Part shown: positions 35,266 to 44,229 of the stretch, one piece after another | How the letters are laid out: each line of letters opens with the position of its first letter | How positions within the stretch are numbered: position 1 is the first letter of the stretch | Source of the DNA: Agromyces sp. S2-1-8 | Lineage (GTDB): Bacteria > Actinomycetota > Actinomycetes > Actinomycetales > Microbacteriaceae | Assembly (NCBI RefSeq): GCF_021129215.1 | Contig: NZ_JAJOLP010000001.1 | Span: forward strand, 806,001-870,000 | Direction: 5' to 3' | DNA: 64,000 nucleotides | Made by a program: the position numbers and the translations under genes | Notes under the pieces: model-generated | Told to the model about the DNA's origin: nothing | The model's input: the letters and a program-made list of their open reading frames with translations, nothing else | The model's database searches: none

Positions 35266-35895
35266 ATGAATGATGCGCGTCAAGTCCCGCCCGGCGACCG
35301 TCCGGGTGCGGGAGACGGCGGGCCCGAGGCATCCGACCCCGTGGCGGCCGTCGAGGCCGCGCTCGTGGCGATGCGCCGCGACCAGGGCCGAGGCCGGCTC
35401 CAGCGCCGCGGCGAGCACGGCGGCCCGCATCACGGTCACGGCCTGCAGGCCGACCGGCACGGGCATCACGGCCACCACCACGGGGATGCCCCGGCGGAGG
35501 CACCGCGCCGAGGGCGAGGCGGCCCGGGGCTCGCGCAGGCCGCGAGGTTCCGGCTGCTCGATGCGCTCGAGGCGGCGCCGCAGCCGCCGTCGGTCGGCCA
35601 GCTCGCCGACGCGATCGGGGTCGACCAGCCGCGCGCCAGCCGGCTCGTGCAGGCCGCGGTCGAGGCGGGTCACGCCCGTCGCGAGGTCGATCCGTCGGAC
35701 GCGCGGCGCAGCGCGATCGTGCTCACCGCGGCAGGCCGTCGCGTGCTCGCGGGAGCACGCGACACGCGCCGCGGCGCGGTCGAGACCGCGCTCGCGGGCT
35801 TCACGCCCGCCGAGGCCGCCGAATTCGCCCGGCTGCTGTCGCGCTTCGTGGCAGCCTGGCCCCGCGACACGCCCGATGGCGGTCGCACGACCTGA
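35266..35895 (+). CDS. MarR family regulator with histidine-rich N-terminal segment
   Basis: 209 residues. A disordered N-terminus contains a His/Gly run at 51-72 (HGGPHHGHG...HGHHGHHHG). Then a MarR winged helix at about 90-195: SVGQLADAIGVDQPRASRLVQAAVEAG, and the wing DPSDARRSAIVLTAAG. ATG 35266 places the start just after the -10-like TACAAT, so a very short leader is likely. It pairs with the divergent His-tailed regulator. A metal-responsive role is inferred only from the histidines. Confidence 0.75.
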   Translation: MNDARQVPPGDRPGAGDGGPEASDPVAAVEAALVAMRRDQGRGRLQRRGEHGGPHHGHGLQADRHGHHGHHHGDAPAEAPRRGRGGPGLAQAARFRLLDALEAAPQPPSVGQLADAIGVDQPRASRLVQAAVEAGHARREVDPSDARRSAIVLTAAGRRVLAGARDTRRGAVETALAGFTPAEAAEFARLLSRFVAAWPRDTPDGGRTT

Positions 35896-35967
35896 ATCCG
35901 CACGGCCAGGCGACCCCGGCCAATAGCATTCGAGCTAGGCGGAGCAGAACGCCGTTCGGGGGAGCCG

Positions 35968-38184
35968 TTGGAGCAGACAGACGTTCTGGAGTACCTGCAC
36001 GACACGAAGGTGACGCCACCGCCGATGCGACGGGGCCAGGCGAGTCGGCGGGAGCTCATCCGCGCCGCGCGCGAGAGCGGCCGCACGCACGTGGCGGTGA
36101 CCGCCCCGGCCGGGTACGGGAAGTCGACGCTCGTCGCCGAATGGGCCGATTCGGAGGAACGGCGCGTCGCGTGGGTCTCGCTCGACAGCCTCGACGACGA
36201 CCCGGCAGCGCTCCTCGCGCTCATCGCGGCGGCGTTCGAGCGGATCTCGCCGTCGAGCTCGGAGGCGATCGGGCGGATGCGCTGGCAGGAGGGCTCGGCG
36301 CTCAGCCGTTCGGCACCGCTCCTCGCCTCCGTGCTCGCCCGCGCGGACGCCCCGTTCCTGCTCGTCATCGACGACCTGCACGTGCTGTCCTCCCCTGCCT
36401 GTCACGACGTGCTCGATGTGGTGCTCGACGGCGTCCCAGCCGGTTCCCAGTGCGTCGTCACGAGCCGGCACGAACAGCCGTACGCCGCCCGGCGGCGCGT
36501 CGACGGGCGGCTCTACGAGATCACGACCGCGCAGCTCGGCCTCGACGTCGCCGCTGCTGCGGTGATCTTCCGGCGCGAGCAGGTCGACGCGAGCGACGAG
36601 GAGCTCGCCGAGCTCGTCGCGCGAACGGAGGGCTGGGCGAGCGGGCTCGTCCTCGCCGCGCTCGTCGCCCGCTACGAGGGCGACGTGCTCGCGATCACCG
36701 GCGAGGACCGGTTCGTGCACGACTACCTCTACCGGGAGCTGCTCGAGAAGGTCCCGGTCGAGGTGCAGGACTTCCTCGTCCGGACCTCGGTGCTGACAAG
36801 GATGTCGGGCCCCCTCTGCGACGCGCTGCTCGGCCGGTCGGACTCGCAGGCCATGCTCCGCACGCTGGAGGAGCGCAGCGCGTTCCTGATCCCGCTGGAC
36901 CGTCGTCGCACCGGCTGGTTCCGCTACCACGAGCTCTTCCGGGAGTTCCTGCTCGCCGAACTCCGGCGGCGGGACCCTGCGCTCGTGGCCCCGCTCCACC
37001 TCCGCGCCGCGGATTGGTTCGGCGCGAGCGGTGACCCGGCGCGCGCGATCGAGCACGCGCTCGCCGCCGGCGATCGTGGCCGCTCGGCGCGGCTCCTGAC
37101 GCAGGCGGCACTTCCCGGGTACCAGAGCGGGCGGTTCTCGACGGTCAGCCGTTGGATGGACCTCGTGGGCGACGAGGTGATCGAGTCCATCCCGCCGCTC
37201 GCCGTCCTCGCCGCCTGGACGGCGGTGCTCAACGGGGACGTGGCCGGGGCCGAGCGGTGGGCCGACCTCCTCGGGCGGCTCGACCCGGGCGAGGATCCCG
37301 ACGGCGTCGACCTGCCGTTCGTCGGCGGCCGTGCGCTGCTCGCGGTGGCGATGCTCCGCGACGGTCCCGACACGGGGATGTCGGACGCGATGACCGCCCT
37401 CCAGACCGTGCCGGTGTGGAGTTCCTGGCGCGATCTCGCGTTGTGCCTGTTCGGCGAGATGTGCCTGCTCGAGGGGCGCACCGAGGAAGCTGATCGAGCA
37501 TTCGCGGAGGCTTCGGAGATCGCGACCCGGCGTCGGAACTTCGTGCGCCTCGCCCTCGTCGAGTCGGAGCGCGCCGGCATCGCGATCGAGGACGGGCGCT
37601 GGGACGATGCCGCCTCGCGCGTCGTCGTCGCGTTGCGAGCCGTCGAGGAGGGACACATCGAGGACTACGCGATCGCCTCCCTCGCGTGGGCCGTCGGAGC
37701 TCGAGTCGCCCTCCACCAGGGCGACGAGGCGAAGGCGCGGGAACGCCTGGCGCAGGCGATGCGGACGCGAGCGCTCAGCACCTACGTGCTCCCGTTCATC
37801 GCCGTCCGCGTGCGCCTGCACATCGCGAAGGCGCTGCTCGCGTCGGGCGATCGCGACGGGTCGGCGCAGTCGGTGGAGGAGATCTCCGGCATCGAGGTCC
37901 ACCGGCCGCGCCTCGGGCGGCTGGGCGATCAGGTGCGCTCGCTTCGAGAGCGGCTCGACATGGCCTCAGTGGCGGGCAGCCGGCTGACGCCCCTCACGCC
38001 CGCGGAGCTCAGGCTGCTCCCGTACCTGCAGACGCACCTGACGCTCGCCGAGATCGGCCAGCGGCTGTACCTGTCGCGGAACACCGTGAGCTCCGAGACG
38101 GCCTCGATCTACCGCAAGCTGCAGGTCACGACGCGGGGCGCCGCCGTCGACCGGGCGATGGCGCTCGGCCTGCTGGGGGCCTGA
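35968..38184 (+). CDS. MalT-type LuxR family ATP-dependent regulator
   Basis: 738 residues. N-terminal STAND-type NTPase with Walker A APAGYGKST (46-54) and Walker B FLLVIDDLHVLS (about 130-141). A helical arm with TPR-like repeats covers about 330-660, and a C-terminal LuxR helix-turn-helix lies at about 675-735 (LTPAELRLLPYL and LSRNTVSSETASIYRKL). TTG start with GGGGGAG upstream. Such large regulators respond to a small inducer; the inducer and targets are not evident here. Confidence 0.83.
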   Translation: MEQTDVLEYLHDTKVTPPPMRRGQASRRELIRAARESGRTHVAVTAPAGYGKSTLVAEWADSEERRVAWVSLDSLDDDPAALLALIAAAFERISPSSSEAIGRMRWQEGSALSRSAPLLASVLARADAPFLLVIDDLHVLSSPACHDVLDVVLDGVPAGSQCVVTSRHEQPYAARRRVDGRLYEITTAQLGLDVAAAAVIFRREQVDASDEELAELVARTEGWASGLVLAALVARYEGDVLAITGEDRFVHDYLYRELLEKVPVEVQDFLVRTSVLTRMSGPLCDALLGRSDSQAMLRTLEERSAFLIPLDRRRTGWFRYHELFREFLLAELRRRDPALVAPLHLRAADWFGASGDPARAIEHALAAGDRGRSARLLTQAALPGYQSGRFSTVSRWMDLVGDEVIESIPPLAVLAAWTAVLNGDVAGAERWADLLGRLDPGEDPDGVDLPFVGGRALLAVAMLRDGPDTGMSDAMTALQTVPVWSSWRDLALCLFGEMCLLEGRTEEADRAFAEASEIATRRRNFVRLALVESERAGIAIEDGRWDDAASRVVVALRAVEEGHIEDYAIASLAWAVGARVALHQGDEAKARERLAQAMRTRALSTYVLPFIAVRVRLHIAKALLASGDRDGSAQSVEEISGIEVHRPRLGRLGDQVRSLRERLDMASVAGSRLTPLTPAELRLLPYLQTHLTLAEIGQRLYLSRNTVSSETASIYRKLQVTTRGAAVDRAMALGLLGA

Positions 38185-38503
38185 GCGGGTGGCTCGGGCA
38201 TGAGCTGAAGAACGGGGGCCGCCGCGAACCCGAATCGCAGCGACCCCCTCACGGTCAGGGATCTGACCGTCGGCCGGGCTACCCGACCCAGACCTGGAAC
38301 CCGATGCCCGACGCATCCGGTTCTATCGGTTAAGGAGTCGCGGTCGCGGCGATCCTTACGCAGGACCCGCGGAATCCGGCTTCGCACGATATGTGGGATG
38401 GCGCGCCGCAGCCCGCTCGGTAGCTTGCTCGGTACCTCGGGGCGGGAGGTTGCTTCGAGGGCACTGTCGAGCCTTACCCGAGACGGATGCCGAGGTAACC
38501 CGA
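38185..38503 (+). other. 319-bp intergenic region between LuxR and ECF sigma genes
   Basis: No gene is supported on either strand. The only structure noted is a short TAAGGA/TCCTTA inverted pair around 38334-38360. The promoter of the following sigma gene is expected here, but no convincing -35/-10 pair was found. Confidence 0.4.
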
Positions 38504-39103
38504 ATGTCGCCGCAACTCCCACCCGCCTGCGCCGCCGGCGCCGCACCGACCGAACCGACCGACCGCGAACTGCTGCAGCGGACCCGGGGCGGTGACGACG
38601 AGGCCTTCGCGGCGCTGTGGCGCCGCCACCACGGGCCGCTCTGCCGATGGGCCCGCACGATGACGACCCGGTTCGAGGCCGATGAGCTGGTGTCCGAGGC
38701 GTTCGTCCGGCTGTTGCAGGCGATCAGGAACGGGCGGGGGCCGGAGACGGCCGCGCGCGCATATCTCCGAGCCGTCATGCGGAACCTCTCGATGGAGTGG
38801 GCCCGTCGCGCCGTGCCCGTCGTCACGATGGACGGCTACGACGACCTCCTCGTCGCCGAGGACCTCTTCGCCGGCGTCGACGACGCGGCCGACCGCTCGT
38901 CGGCCGTGCGGGTCTTCCAGTCGCTTCCCGACACCTGGCAGCGCGTGCTGTGGCTCGGAGACGTCGAGGGCCTCCCGCCGCGGGAGATCGCGACGGCGCT
39001 CGGCATGAACTCGAACGCCGTCTCCGCGCTCCGCTTCAGGGCGGTGCACGGGTTCCGCCGGGCGTACGCGGCGACGGCCGAGCCGGCCGGTCGGGTCGCG
39101 TAG
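38504..39103 (+). CDS. ECF-type RNA polymerase sigma factor
   Basis: 199 residues. Region 2 at about 30-100 (DDEAFAALWRRHHGPLCRWAR; ADELVSEAFVRLLQAI) and region 4 at about 135-185 (LPDTWQRVLWLGDVEGLPPREIATALGMNSNAVSALRFRA-like). No anti-sigma gene follows; the next gene is convergent. Start ATG 38504 with weak GAGG at 38492. Not closely similar to the sigma factor at 5037. Confidence 0.83.
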   Translation: MSPQLPPACAAGAAPTEPTDRELLQRTRGGDDEAFAALWRRHHGPLCRWARTMTTRFEADELVSEAFVRLLQAIRNGRGPETAARAYLRAVMRNLSMEWARRAVPVVTMDGYDDLLVAEDLFAGVDDAADRSSAVRVFQSLPDTWQRVLWLGDVEGLPPREIATALGMNSNAVSALRFRAVHGFRRAYAATAEPAGRVA

Positions 39104-39120
39104 CTGCGGGCGCCGACCGC

Positions 39121-40566
39121 TCAGCGCTGCGTCGGCACCTTCACCCAGAGCATGAGCACGAAGCCGGCGACGACCACGAGGATGATGCCGAGCACGCCCC
39201 AGTACGTCGCGCCGAACAGCAGGATGAACGCCGACCAGAGCATCGGCGAGAGGAAGCTCGCCGCGCGCCCCGTCGTGGCGTAGAGACCGAAGATCTCGCT
39301 CTCGCGGCCGGCGGGGGTGACCCGCGCGAGGAACGACCGCGACGCCGCCTGGGCGGGCCCCACGAAGAGGGTGAGTGCGAGGCCGAAGATCCAGAAGACG
39401 AGCTTGCCCGCGTCGTGCAGGAAGAAGACCATCGACCCGGCGACGATGATCCCGCCGAGCGCGGTGAGGATGACCGCGCGGGGACCGAACCGGTCGTCGA
39501 ATCGGCCCGCGACGATGGTCGAGACGCCCGCGAGCAGGTTCGCGGCGATGCCGAAGATCATGACGTCGTTCGACGAGAAGTGGAACGCCACTGCGGCGAT
39601 GACGGCTCCGAACGCGAACACCCCGGCCAGGCCGTCGCGGAACACCGCGCTCGCGAGCAGGAACCAGAACGTCGGTCGTGAGTCGCGCCACAGCGCTGCG
39701 ATGTCCTTCGCGAGTACCACGTAGCTGCGCCAGAACGACACCCGTTCGGCCCGCGGGGCGGGCGGCGCCTCCGGCACGTAGACGAGCACGGGCCACGCGA
39801 AGAGCAGCGTCCACACGGCGCAGCCGAGCGCGATCACGCGGAACGCGAGGCCGTTGTCGGTCGGCATGCCCCACCAGTCGAAGCTCGTCGCGACGACCAC
39901 GAGTACGAGCGCGACGATGCCGCCGATGTAGCCGAGACCCCAGCCGAGCCCGGAGACCTTGCCGACCGTCTTCGGCGTCGAGACCTGCACGAGCATCGCG
40001 TTGTAGTTGACGCCCGCGATCTCGCTGAACACCGTTCCCGCGGCGATGAGCGAGACGCCGAGCAGGAAATAGGCGGGGGAGCCCTGCACGAAGAACAGCC
40101 CGACCATGCAGGCCACCAGCAGCGCGGTCGCGCCGCCGAGCCAGAGCTTTCGACGGCCCGCGACATCGGCGCGCTGGCCGAGCACCGGCGCGAGCACCGC
40201 GATGAGGACGCCGGCGACCGTGATCGCCCAGCCGAGGCCCGAGGCGAGGTCGGCGAGCCCGCGCTCGTACGCCGGGTCGCCTTCGCCGAGTTCCGCGACC
40301 GCGGGATCGAGGAAGACGTCGCTCGTGAGGTAGAGCGCGGTGAACACGAACGTGAGGATGACCGAGTTGAAGGGCTGCGTCGCCCAGTCCCACAGCGCCC
40401 ACGAGAACACCTGGCCGCGCGGGATGCGCCGCCCCTCCTGCATCTGCAGGCCCATCACGCGGATCGCCCCGCTCTGCGCGGTCGCCGGCGGGGCGGCCGG
40501 CGCACCGTACGACGGGGACGGCGCGGCGTCGGGCGACGCGGGGGCGTCGTGGTTCGGGTCGGTCAT
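39121..40566 (-). CDS. MFS transporter, UMF1/Atg22-like family
   Basis: 481 residues with about 12 membrane helices. The opening SWALWDWATQPFNSVILTFVF is characteristic of the UMF1 (Atg22-related) group of the major facilitator superfamily, and the MFS loop motif appears as GQRADVAGRRK. A Pro/Ala-rich cytosolic N-terminus precedes helix 1. Substrate unknown; yeast Atg22 exports amino acids. Confidence 0.85.
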   Translation of the reverse strand: MTDPNHDAPASPDAAPSPSYGAPAAPPATAQSGAIRVMGLQMQEGRRIPRGQVFSWALWDWATQPFNSVILTFVFTALYLTSDVFLDPAVAELGEGDPAYERGLADLASGLGWAITVAGVLIAVLAPVLGQRADVAGRRKLWLGGATALLVACMVGLFFVQGSPAYFLLGVSLIAAGTVFSEIAGVNYNAMLVQVSTPKTVGKVSGLGWGLGYIGGIVALVLVVVATSFDWWGMPTDNGLAFRVIALGCAVWTLLFAWPVLVYVPEAPPAPRAERVSFWRSYVVLAKDIAALWRDSRPTFWFLLASAVFRDGLAGVFAFGAVIAAVAFHFSSNDVMIFGIAANLLAGVSTIVAGRFDDRFGPRAVILTALGGIIVAGSMVFFLHDAGKLVFWIFGLALTLFVGPAQAASRSFLARVTPAGRESEIFGLYATTGRAASFLSPMLWSAFILLFGATYWGVLGIILVVVAGFVLMLWVKVPTQR

Positions 40567-40690
40567 GTGGGCAGTCTCCCGGCGTCCGGTGAACGGGTGG
40601 TGACGGCGCGCGCCGGCCGGGGCCGATCCGCGTCGATCGAGTGCACTGTATCGCGAGGCGGCGCCGATGCACGCTGCGGGCGCGTCTCGC

Positions 40691-40722
40691 GTTCAGGATG
40701 CCCCGGCCGAGGCATCCTGAAC
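40691..40722 (-). terminator. hairpin after the RIO-kinase gene
   Basis: GTTCAGGATGCC, 8-nt loop, GGCATCCTGAAC, 12 bp past the kinase stop on the minus strand. A perfect 12-bp stem without a T-run. The stem contains the over-represented GAGGCATCC word. Confidence 0.6.
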
Positions 40723-40733
40723 CGCGCTCCCGC

Positions 40734-41684
40734 TCACATCGCGACCATGCCGACGAGTTCGCCGAACAGCTCCTCGGGGTCGCACTCGAGGCGCTGGCGG
40801 GTGAACCACGAGCACACGTTGACGCAGTCGCGGTGCAGCAGGTCGAAGCCCTGCGGGTTCGACACGAGGTCGACGACCTGCGGCAGGTCGATCACCACGA
40901 TCCGGCCGTCGTGCACGAGCAGGTTGTAGGGCGAGAGGTCGCCGTGCGCGAGCCCGCCGGCGGCGAGCGTGTGCATGAAGTCGACGATCTGGTGGAACAG
41001 CTCGCGGAGCTCGCCGGGCGTCGCGCGCACCTGGGCGAGCCGAGGCGCCGCGACGCCGTGCGCGTCGCCGATGAACTCCATGAGCACCTCGGTGCCCGCG
41101 ACCTGCACGGGGTACGGAACGGCCGCGCCGAGTTCGGTGAGCCGCGAGAGCGCCTCGAACTCGGCGTAGGCCCACTGCACCTTCGCGACCTCGCGGCCGA
41201 ACGAGGTGCCCTTCGCTACGGCGCGGGCGTCGCGGCTGCGGCGGGTGCCGCGGCCCTCGGTGTAGACCTGCGACCGGTGGAAGTCGCTGTGCTCCGCGCC
41301 GCGATACCGCTTGGCCGCGAGCAGCACGGCGTTGCCGGCGACCGCGGCGTCGGCACCCGGCACGGCGCGTTCGATGAGGAAGAGGTCGGCCTCCTTGCCG
41401 CTCTTGACGACGCCGAGCTCGGTGTCGATCGCGGCGGCGGAGGTGACGAGCCAGTCGGGTCGCGGCTCGGGGCCGCGTTCCGACGGGGTGGTCGCGGGCC
41501 AGGTCGACCAGCGCTGGTCCTCGCCGGGCTCGATGTCCTGGAAGGCGAGGTCGCCCGCGTCGAAGCGCGGGGTCGTGAAGGCGGGAAGGTCCGTGCGCGA
41601 GTTCACGATGGAACGCACGACAGCGGTCTCGTCGAGTGACGACGTCAGATGCAAGGTGGTTTCTCCGAAGGACGCGGAGGCCAC
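40734..41684 (-). CDS. RIO-type serine protein kinase
   Basis: 316 residues of the RIO1-like family. A degenerate P-loop GVVKSGKEADLF (91-102), catalytic Lys125 in LLAAKRYRG, catalytic loop HGDLSPYNLL (247-256) and metal Asp266 in VVIDLPQ are all present. RIO proteins act in ribosome maturation in archaea and eukaryotes; the bacterial role is unclear. GTG start 41684 has no good ribosome site and lies 9 bp after a 20-codon ORF with a strong one, so translation is probably coupled. Confidence 0.85.
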   Translation of the reverse strand: MASASFGETTLHLTSSLDETAVVRSIVNSRTDLPAFTTPRFDAGDLAFQDIEPGEDQRWSTWPATTPSERGPEPRPDWLVTSAAAIDTELGVVKSGKEADLFLIERAVPGADAAVAGNAVLLAAKRYRGAEHSDFHRSQVYTEGRGTRRSRDARAVAKGTSFGREVAKVQWAYAEFEALSRLTELGAAVPYPVQVAGTEVLMEFIGDAHGVAAPRLAQVRATPGELRELFHQIVDFMHTLAAGGLAHGDLSPYNLLVHDGRIVVIDLPQVVDLVSNPQGFDLLHRDCVNVCSWFTRQRLECDPEELFGELVGMVAM

Positions 41685-41693
41685 CGCCGCGGA

Positions 41694-41756
41694 TCAGCGG
41701 CTGAGGGCGGCCTCGCAGGATGAAGGGATGTCGAGGTGCATGACGAAGACAGCCAT
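41694..41756 (-). CDS. 20-codon ORF (possible leader peptide) upstream of the RIO kinase
   Basis: Encodes MAVFVMHLDIP then SSCEAALSR, from ATG 41756 to TGA 41694. It has the best ribosome site in the neighbourhood (AAGGAGAGGAG), and the kinase GTG follows 9 bp after its stop. This suggests either translational coupling or a functional micropeptide. It is not a typical amino-acid attenuator. No family known. Confidence 0.5.
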   Translation of the reverse strand: MAVFVMHLDIPSSCEAALSR

Positions 41757-41821
41757 GGTCGTCTCCTCTCCTTCACCCGGATGCTCCGGGGCCGGCGCCC
41801 GGTGATGGACGCAGCTTCGGC

Positions 41822-41850
41822 AGTCTAGGGCGGATCGGGTCGCCCGTCCA
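41822..41850 (-). promoter_or_regulatory. candidate promoter of the leader ORF/RIO kinase
   Basis: On the minus strand, TGGACG (41850-41845), 17-bp spacer, then TAGACT (41827-41822). This gives a leader of about 60 nt before the 20-codon ORF. The spacing is ideal; the -35 matches 4 of 6 consensus bases. Confidence 0.4.
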
Positions 41851-41860
41851 GCATTCCGTC

Positions 41861-42310
41861 CTACGGAACCGAACAGGTCGAGTTCACGTTGACCACGACG
41901 GTCGTGAACGAGAGCGAGCCGGTCTTCGCCGCCGACTCCCACCCGCCGGGCCCGACGGCGAAGAGCGAGAAGGTGCCCGAGCCGATGCCGAGCAGGCCGT
42001 TCGTGAGCTGGAGCGAGGTGGCGCCGGCGGCGAGCGTGCCCGAGCCCGCGAGACCGCCCGTGACCGTCCAGCGGTACCCGGTGCGGGTGAGCCCGCCCGC
42101 CGGCGCGGTCCAGTTGAACGTCACGGGCTGCAGGAGCCCCGCCGTGCAGGTCATCTGCGTGACGGCGGCGACGCTGCCCGAGGCGAACGTCCCCGTCGCG
42201 CGCTCGCCGTCGTTCCACGCGGCCTCGGTCGGCTGCGCGGTGCCGATCAGGGCGGCGGATGCCGCGACCGCCGCCGCGGCCACGACGATGCGGAGCCGTC
42301 CGCGCCTCAT
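41861..42310 (-). CDS. exported protein with SipW-type signal (small Ig-like domain)
   Basis: 149 residues. A hydrophobic signal runs from about 8 to 30, followed by the SipW-type cleavage-region motif AAWNDGERATGTFASGS. The mature part is a compact beta-rich domain (VTFNWTAPAGGLTRTGYRW) with two cysteines near its ends (MTCTAG and STCSVP). Start overlaps the signal peptidase gene by 4 bp. Presumed substrate of that peptidase. Confidence 0.75.
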   Translation of the reverse strand: MRRGRLRIVVAAAAVAASAALIGTAQPTEAAWNDGERATGTFASGSVAAVTQMTCTAGLLQPVTFNWTAPAGGLTRTGYRWTVTGGLAGSGTLAAGATSLQLTNGLLGIGSGTFSLFAVGPGGWESAAKTGSLSFTTVVVNVNSTCSVP

Positions 42311-43572
42311 CGGGTCGCCCCGTGTCCGGCGGATCGGCGACGGCGGCGCGATCCGGCCAGGAGCGCGGCGCCGCCCAGCGCGAGCGCGGCGACGACGGCG
42401 ATCACCGGCGCCGCGACCGTGCCGGTGCCGGCGAGGCCGTCGTGCGCCCCGCTGCCCGGTGGGCCGATGCTCGCCTCGTCGCCACTGCCGGTCGCACGCA
42501 CGACGAGCGTGGCGAGCCCGGCCGGGGGACCGGCCGACGGCGCCATGCGCACCTCGAAGCGCAGCCATCGCTCGTCGTCGCTTGACATCGTGAGAAGCGG
42601 CAGCCGCTGCCCGTCGACGGGCAGCTCGAGGCCGTCGGCGACGGTCGTCGGTGCCCCGCAGCCCGCCGCGGTCCAACGCTCGGCGCACCAGGCGACGTCG
42701 CCCACGAGTCCGAGGGACGGCGATCCGGTACCGCTCAGGGTCACCGCGATCGTGCCGCGCTCCGGAGCCTGCGCCGACACGCCGACCTCCCAGACCACCG
42801 TCTCGCCGGGCGCCATGCTGGCCATCGCCTGGGCGTCGCCGACCGAGACGAGCCGGATCACCTCGCCCTGCACCACCGTCTCGTCGGCGGTGACCCCGAC
42901 GCCCGCGCGAGCCGGGGCGGCGGAACCGAAGACAGCGGTGCCGATCGAGACGGCGACGAGGCCGAGTCCGAGGGCGCTCGCACCCGTCGCCGTGCCGCGG
43001 CGGTGGCGCGGTGCTGCCCCGGGCAGGGCGTCGGGTCGCGATGCCCCGGGTGAAGGCGCGGAGGGGCCTCGGGGGCGACGTGGCCAGAACGCCCACACGA
43101 CGAGCGCCGTCGCCCCCAGGGTGAGCCCGCCGAGCACGCGCGCGTCGCCCAGGGCGGCGATCACCGGTGCGGCGCCGGGCACCGAGAACAGCACGATGCG
43201 GGCGGTCGCGACGTCGTACGGCGCCGGGTCGTCGACGGGGTTCGCATCGCCCCGAAGGGTCAGCGAGCGGGTCGACGGCCGGACGCCGTCGTCGATCGCG
43301 ACGACGCGGTGCGTGACCGGCAGCCGGCCGGGACGATCGACCGTGACGACGTCGCCGACCGCGAGCGACGAGGCGGGCACCTCGCGCACGACGGCCGCGG
43401 AGCCGGCCGGGATCGTCGGACTCATCGAGCCCGTGCGGAACAGCACGATTCCCACGCCCAGGCTCACCGCCGCGATGACGAGCACGAGGCACAGCGCCCC
43501 CGCCGCCGCAGCGACGGTCAGCAGCGCATCGCCGGCGACGGCGAGGCCGCGGGAGGGACGTGCTCGAGGCAT
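42307..43572 (-). CDS. SipW/ER-type signal peptidase I fused to a domain with C-terminal LAGTG sorting signal
   Basis: 421 residues. N-terminal membrane helix, then the peptidase core with nucleophile Ser49 (FRTGSMSPTI) and general-base His88 (LPVTHRVV), the Ser/His pair of archaeal/ER-type SipW enzymes. A second helix lies at about 145-165 and a third at about 195-220. An extracellular beta-rich domain (about 225-375) follows. The C-terminus is LAGTG (380-384), a hydrophobic segment and an Arg cluster, a sortase (class E-like) anchor. Sits among three genes with SipW-type signals. Confidence 0.8.
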   Translation of the reverse strand: MPRARPSRGLAVAGDALLTVAAAAGALCLVLVIAAVSLGVGIVLFRTGSMSPTIPAGSAAVVREVPASSLAVGDVVTVDRPGRLPVTHRVVAIDDGVRPSTRSLTLRGDANPVDDPAPYDVATARIVLFSVPGAAPVIAALGDARVLGGLTLGATALVVWAFWPRRPRGPSAPSPGASRPDALPGAAPRHRRGTATGASALGLGLVAVSIGTAVFGSAAPARAGVGVTADETVVQGEVIRLVSVGDAQAMASMAPGETVVWEVGVSAQAPERGTIAVTLSGTGSPSLGLVGDVAWCAERWTAAGCGAPTTVADGLELPVDGQRLPLLTMSSDDERWLRFEVRMAPSAGPPAGLATLVVRATGSGDEASIGPPGSGAHDGLAGTGTVAAPVIAVVAALALGGAALLAGSRRRRRSAGHGATR

Positions 43573-43579
43573 CCGGCTC

Positions 43580-44221
43580 TCAATTCGACGATGCGGCGGT
43601 GAACTGCCACGTGACCGTGGCCGACTGCCCCTGGTAGCTGTTCGCGGCGCCGTTCACGACGCGAACCTCGAAGCACAGCCCGATCGCGCCGCCGGCCGCG
43701 GCGACCGGGCTCGCGACCGGGGTGCCCGGCACCGAGGTGACGGGAAGCCAGCTCGAGGCCCCGCCCGCGATGTACGCGGGCGTGCCCGTGAATGCCGCCG
43801 CAGCGCAGGTCGCCGTCGGGTTCGGCGCGGTCATGCGCACCGCGCGGTATTCGAGCGCCGCGACGAGTCCACCCGAGTTGTTCGTCACGCCCGTCAGCGA
43901 CACGTCGCCCGCGACCGTCGTCGCGGTCGTCGTGCGCACGTTGAGCCAGGCGTAGTGCGACACCCCGGGCGACATGCCGGTCGCCGCGAACGACAGCGTC
44001 GCCCCCGGCGCCGTCGGGCGACTCGCGTACGTCGGCGAACCCGCGCTCTGCGACTCGGTGTCGAACACGCTCGCGGCGAAGCTGCCGGTGGCGACCTCGG
44101 AGTCGTTCCATGCCGCCATGGTCGCCGTCGCTCCGACGCCGAAGACGATGCCGCCGGCGAGCACCGCTCGCAGGTTGCGGGCGCGCCGCCGGCGATCACG
44201 GGGCGCGCGATGCCGTGACAC
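43580..44221 (-). CDS. exported protein with SipW-type signal
   Basis: 213 residues. Signal helix LRAVLAGGIVFGVGATATM followed by AAWNDSEVATGSFAAS, the SipW-type motif. The mature part is a beta-rich camelysin/TasA-like domain ending in SATVTWQFTAASSN. GTG 44221 is chosen; GTG 44227 is equally possible, and neither has a clear ribosome site. It lies 9 bp after the upstream paralogue, whose end (TVTWEFAAESGD) is similar. Confidence 0.75.
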   Translation of the reverse strand: MSRHRAPRDRRRRARNLRAVLAGGIVFGVGATATMAAWNDSEVATGSFAASVFDTESQSAGSPTYASRPTAPGATLSFAATGMSPGVSHYAWLNVRTTTATTVAGDVSLTGVTNNSGGLVAALEYRAVRMTAPNPTATCAAAAFTGTPAYIAGGASSWLPVTSVPGTPVASPVAAAGGAIGLCFEVRVVNGAANSYQGQSATVTWQFTAASSN

Positions 44222-44229
44222 GAGCACGC

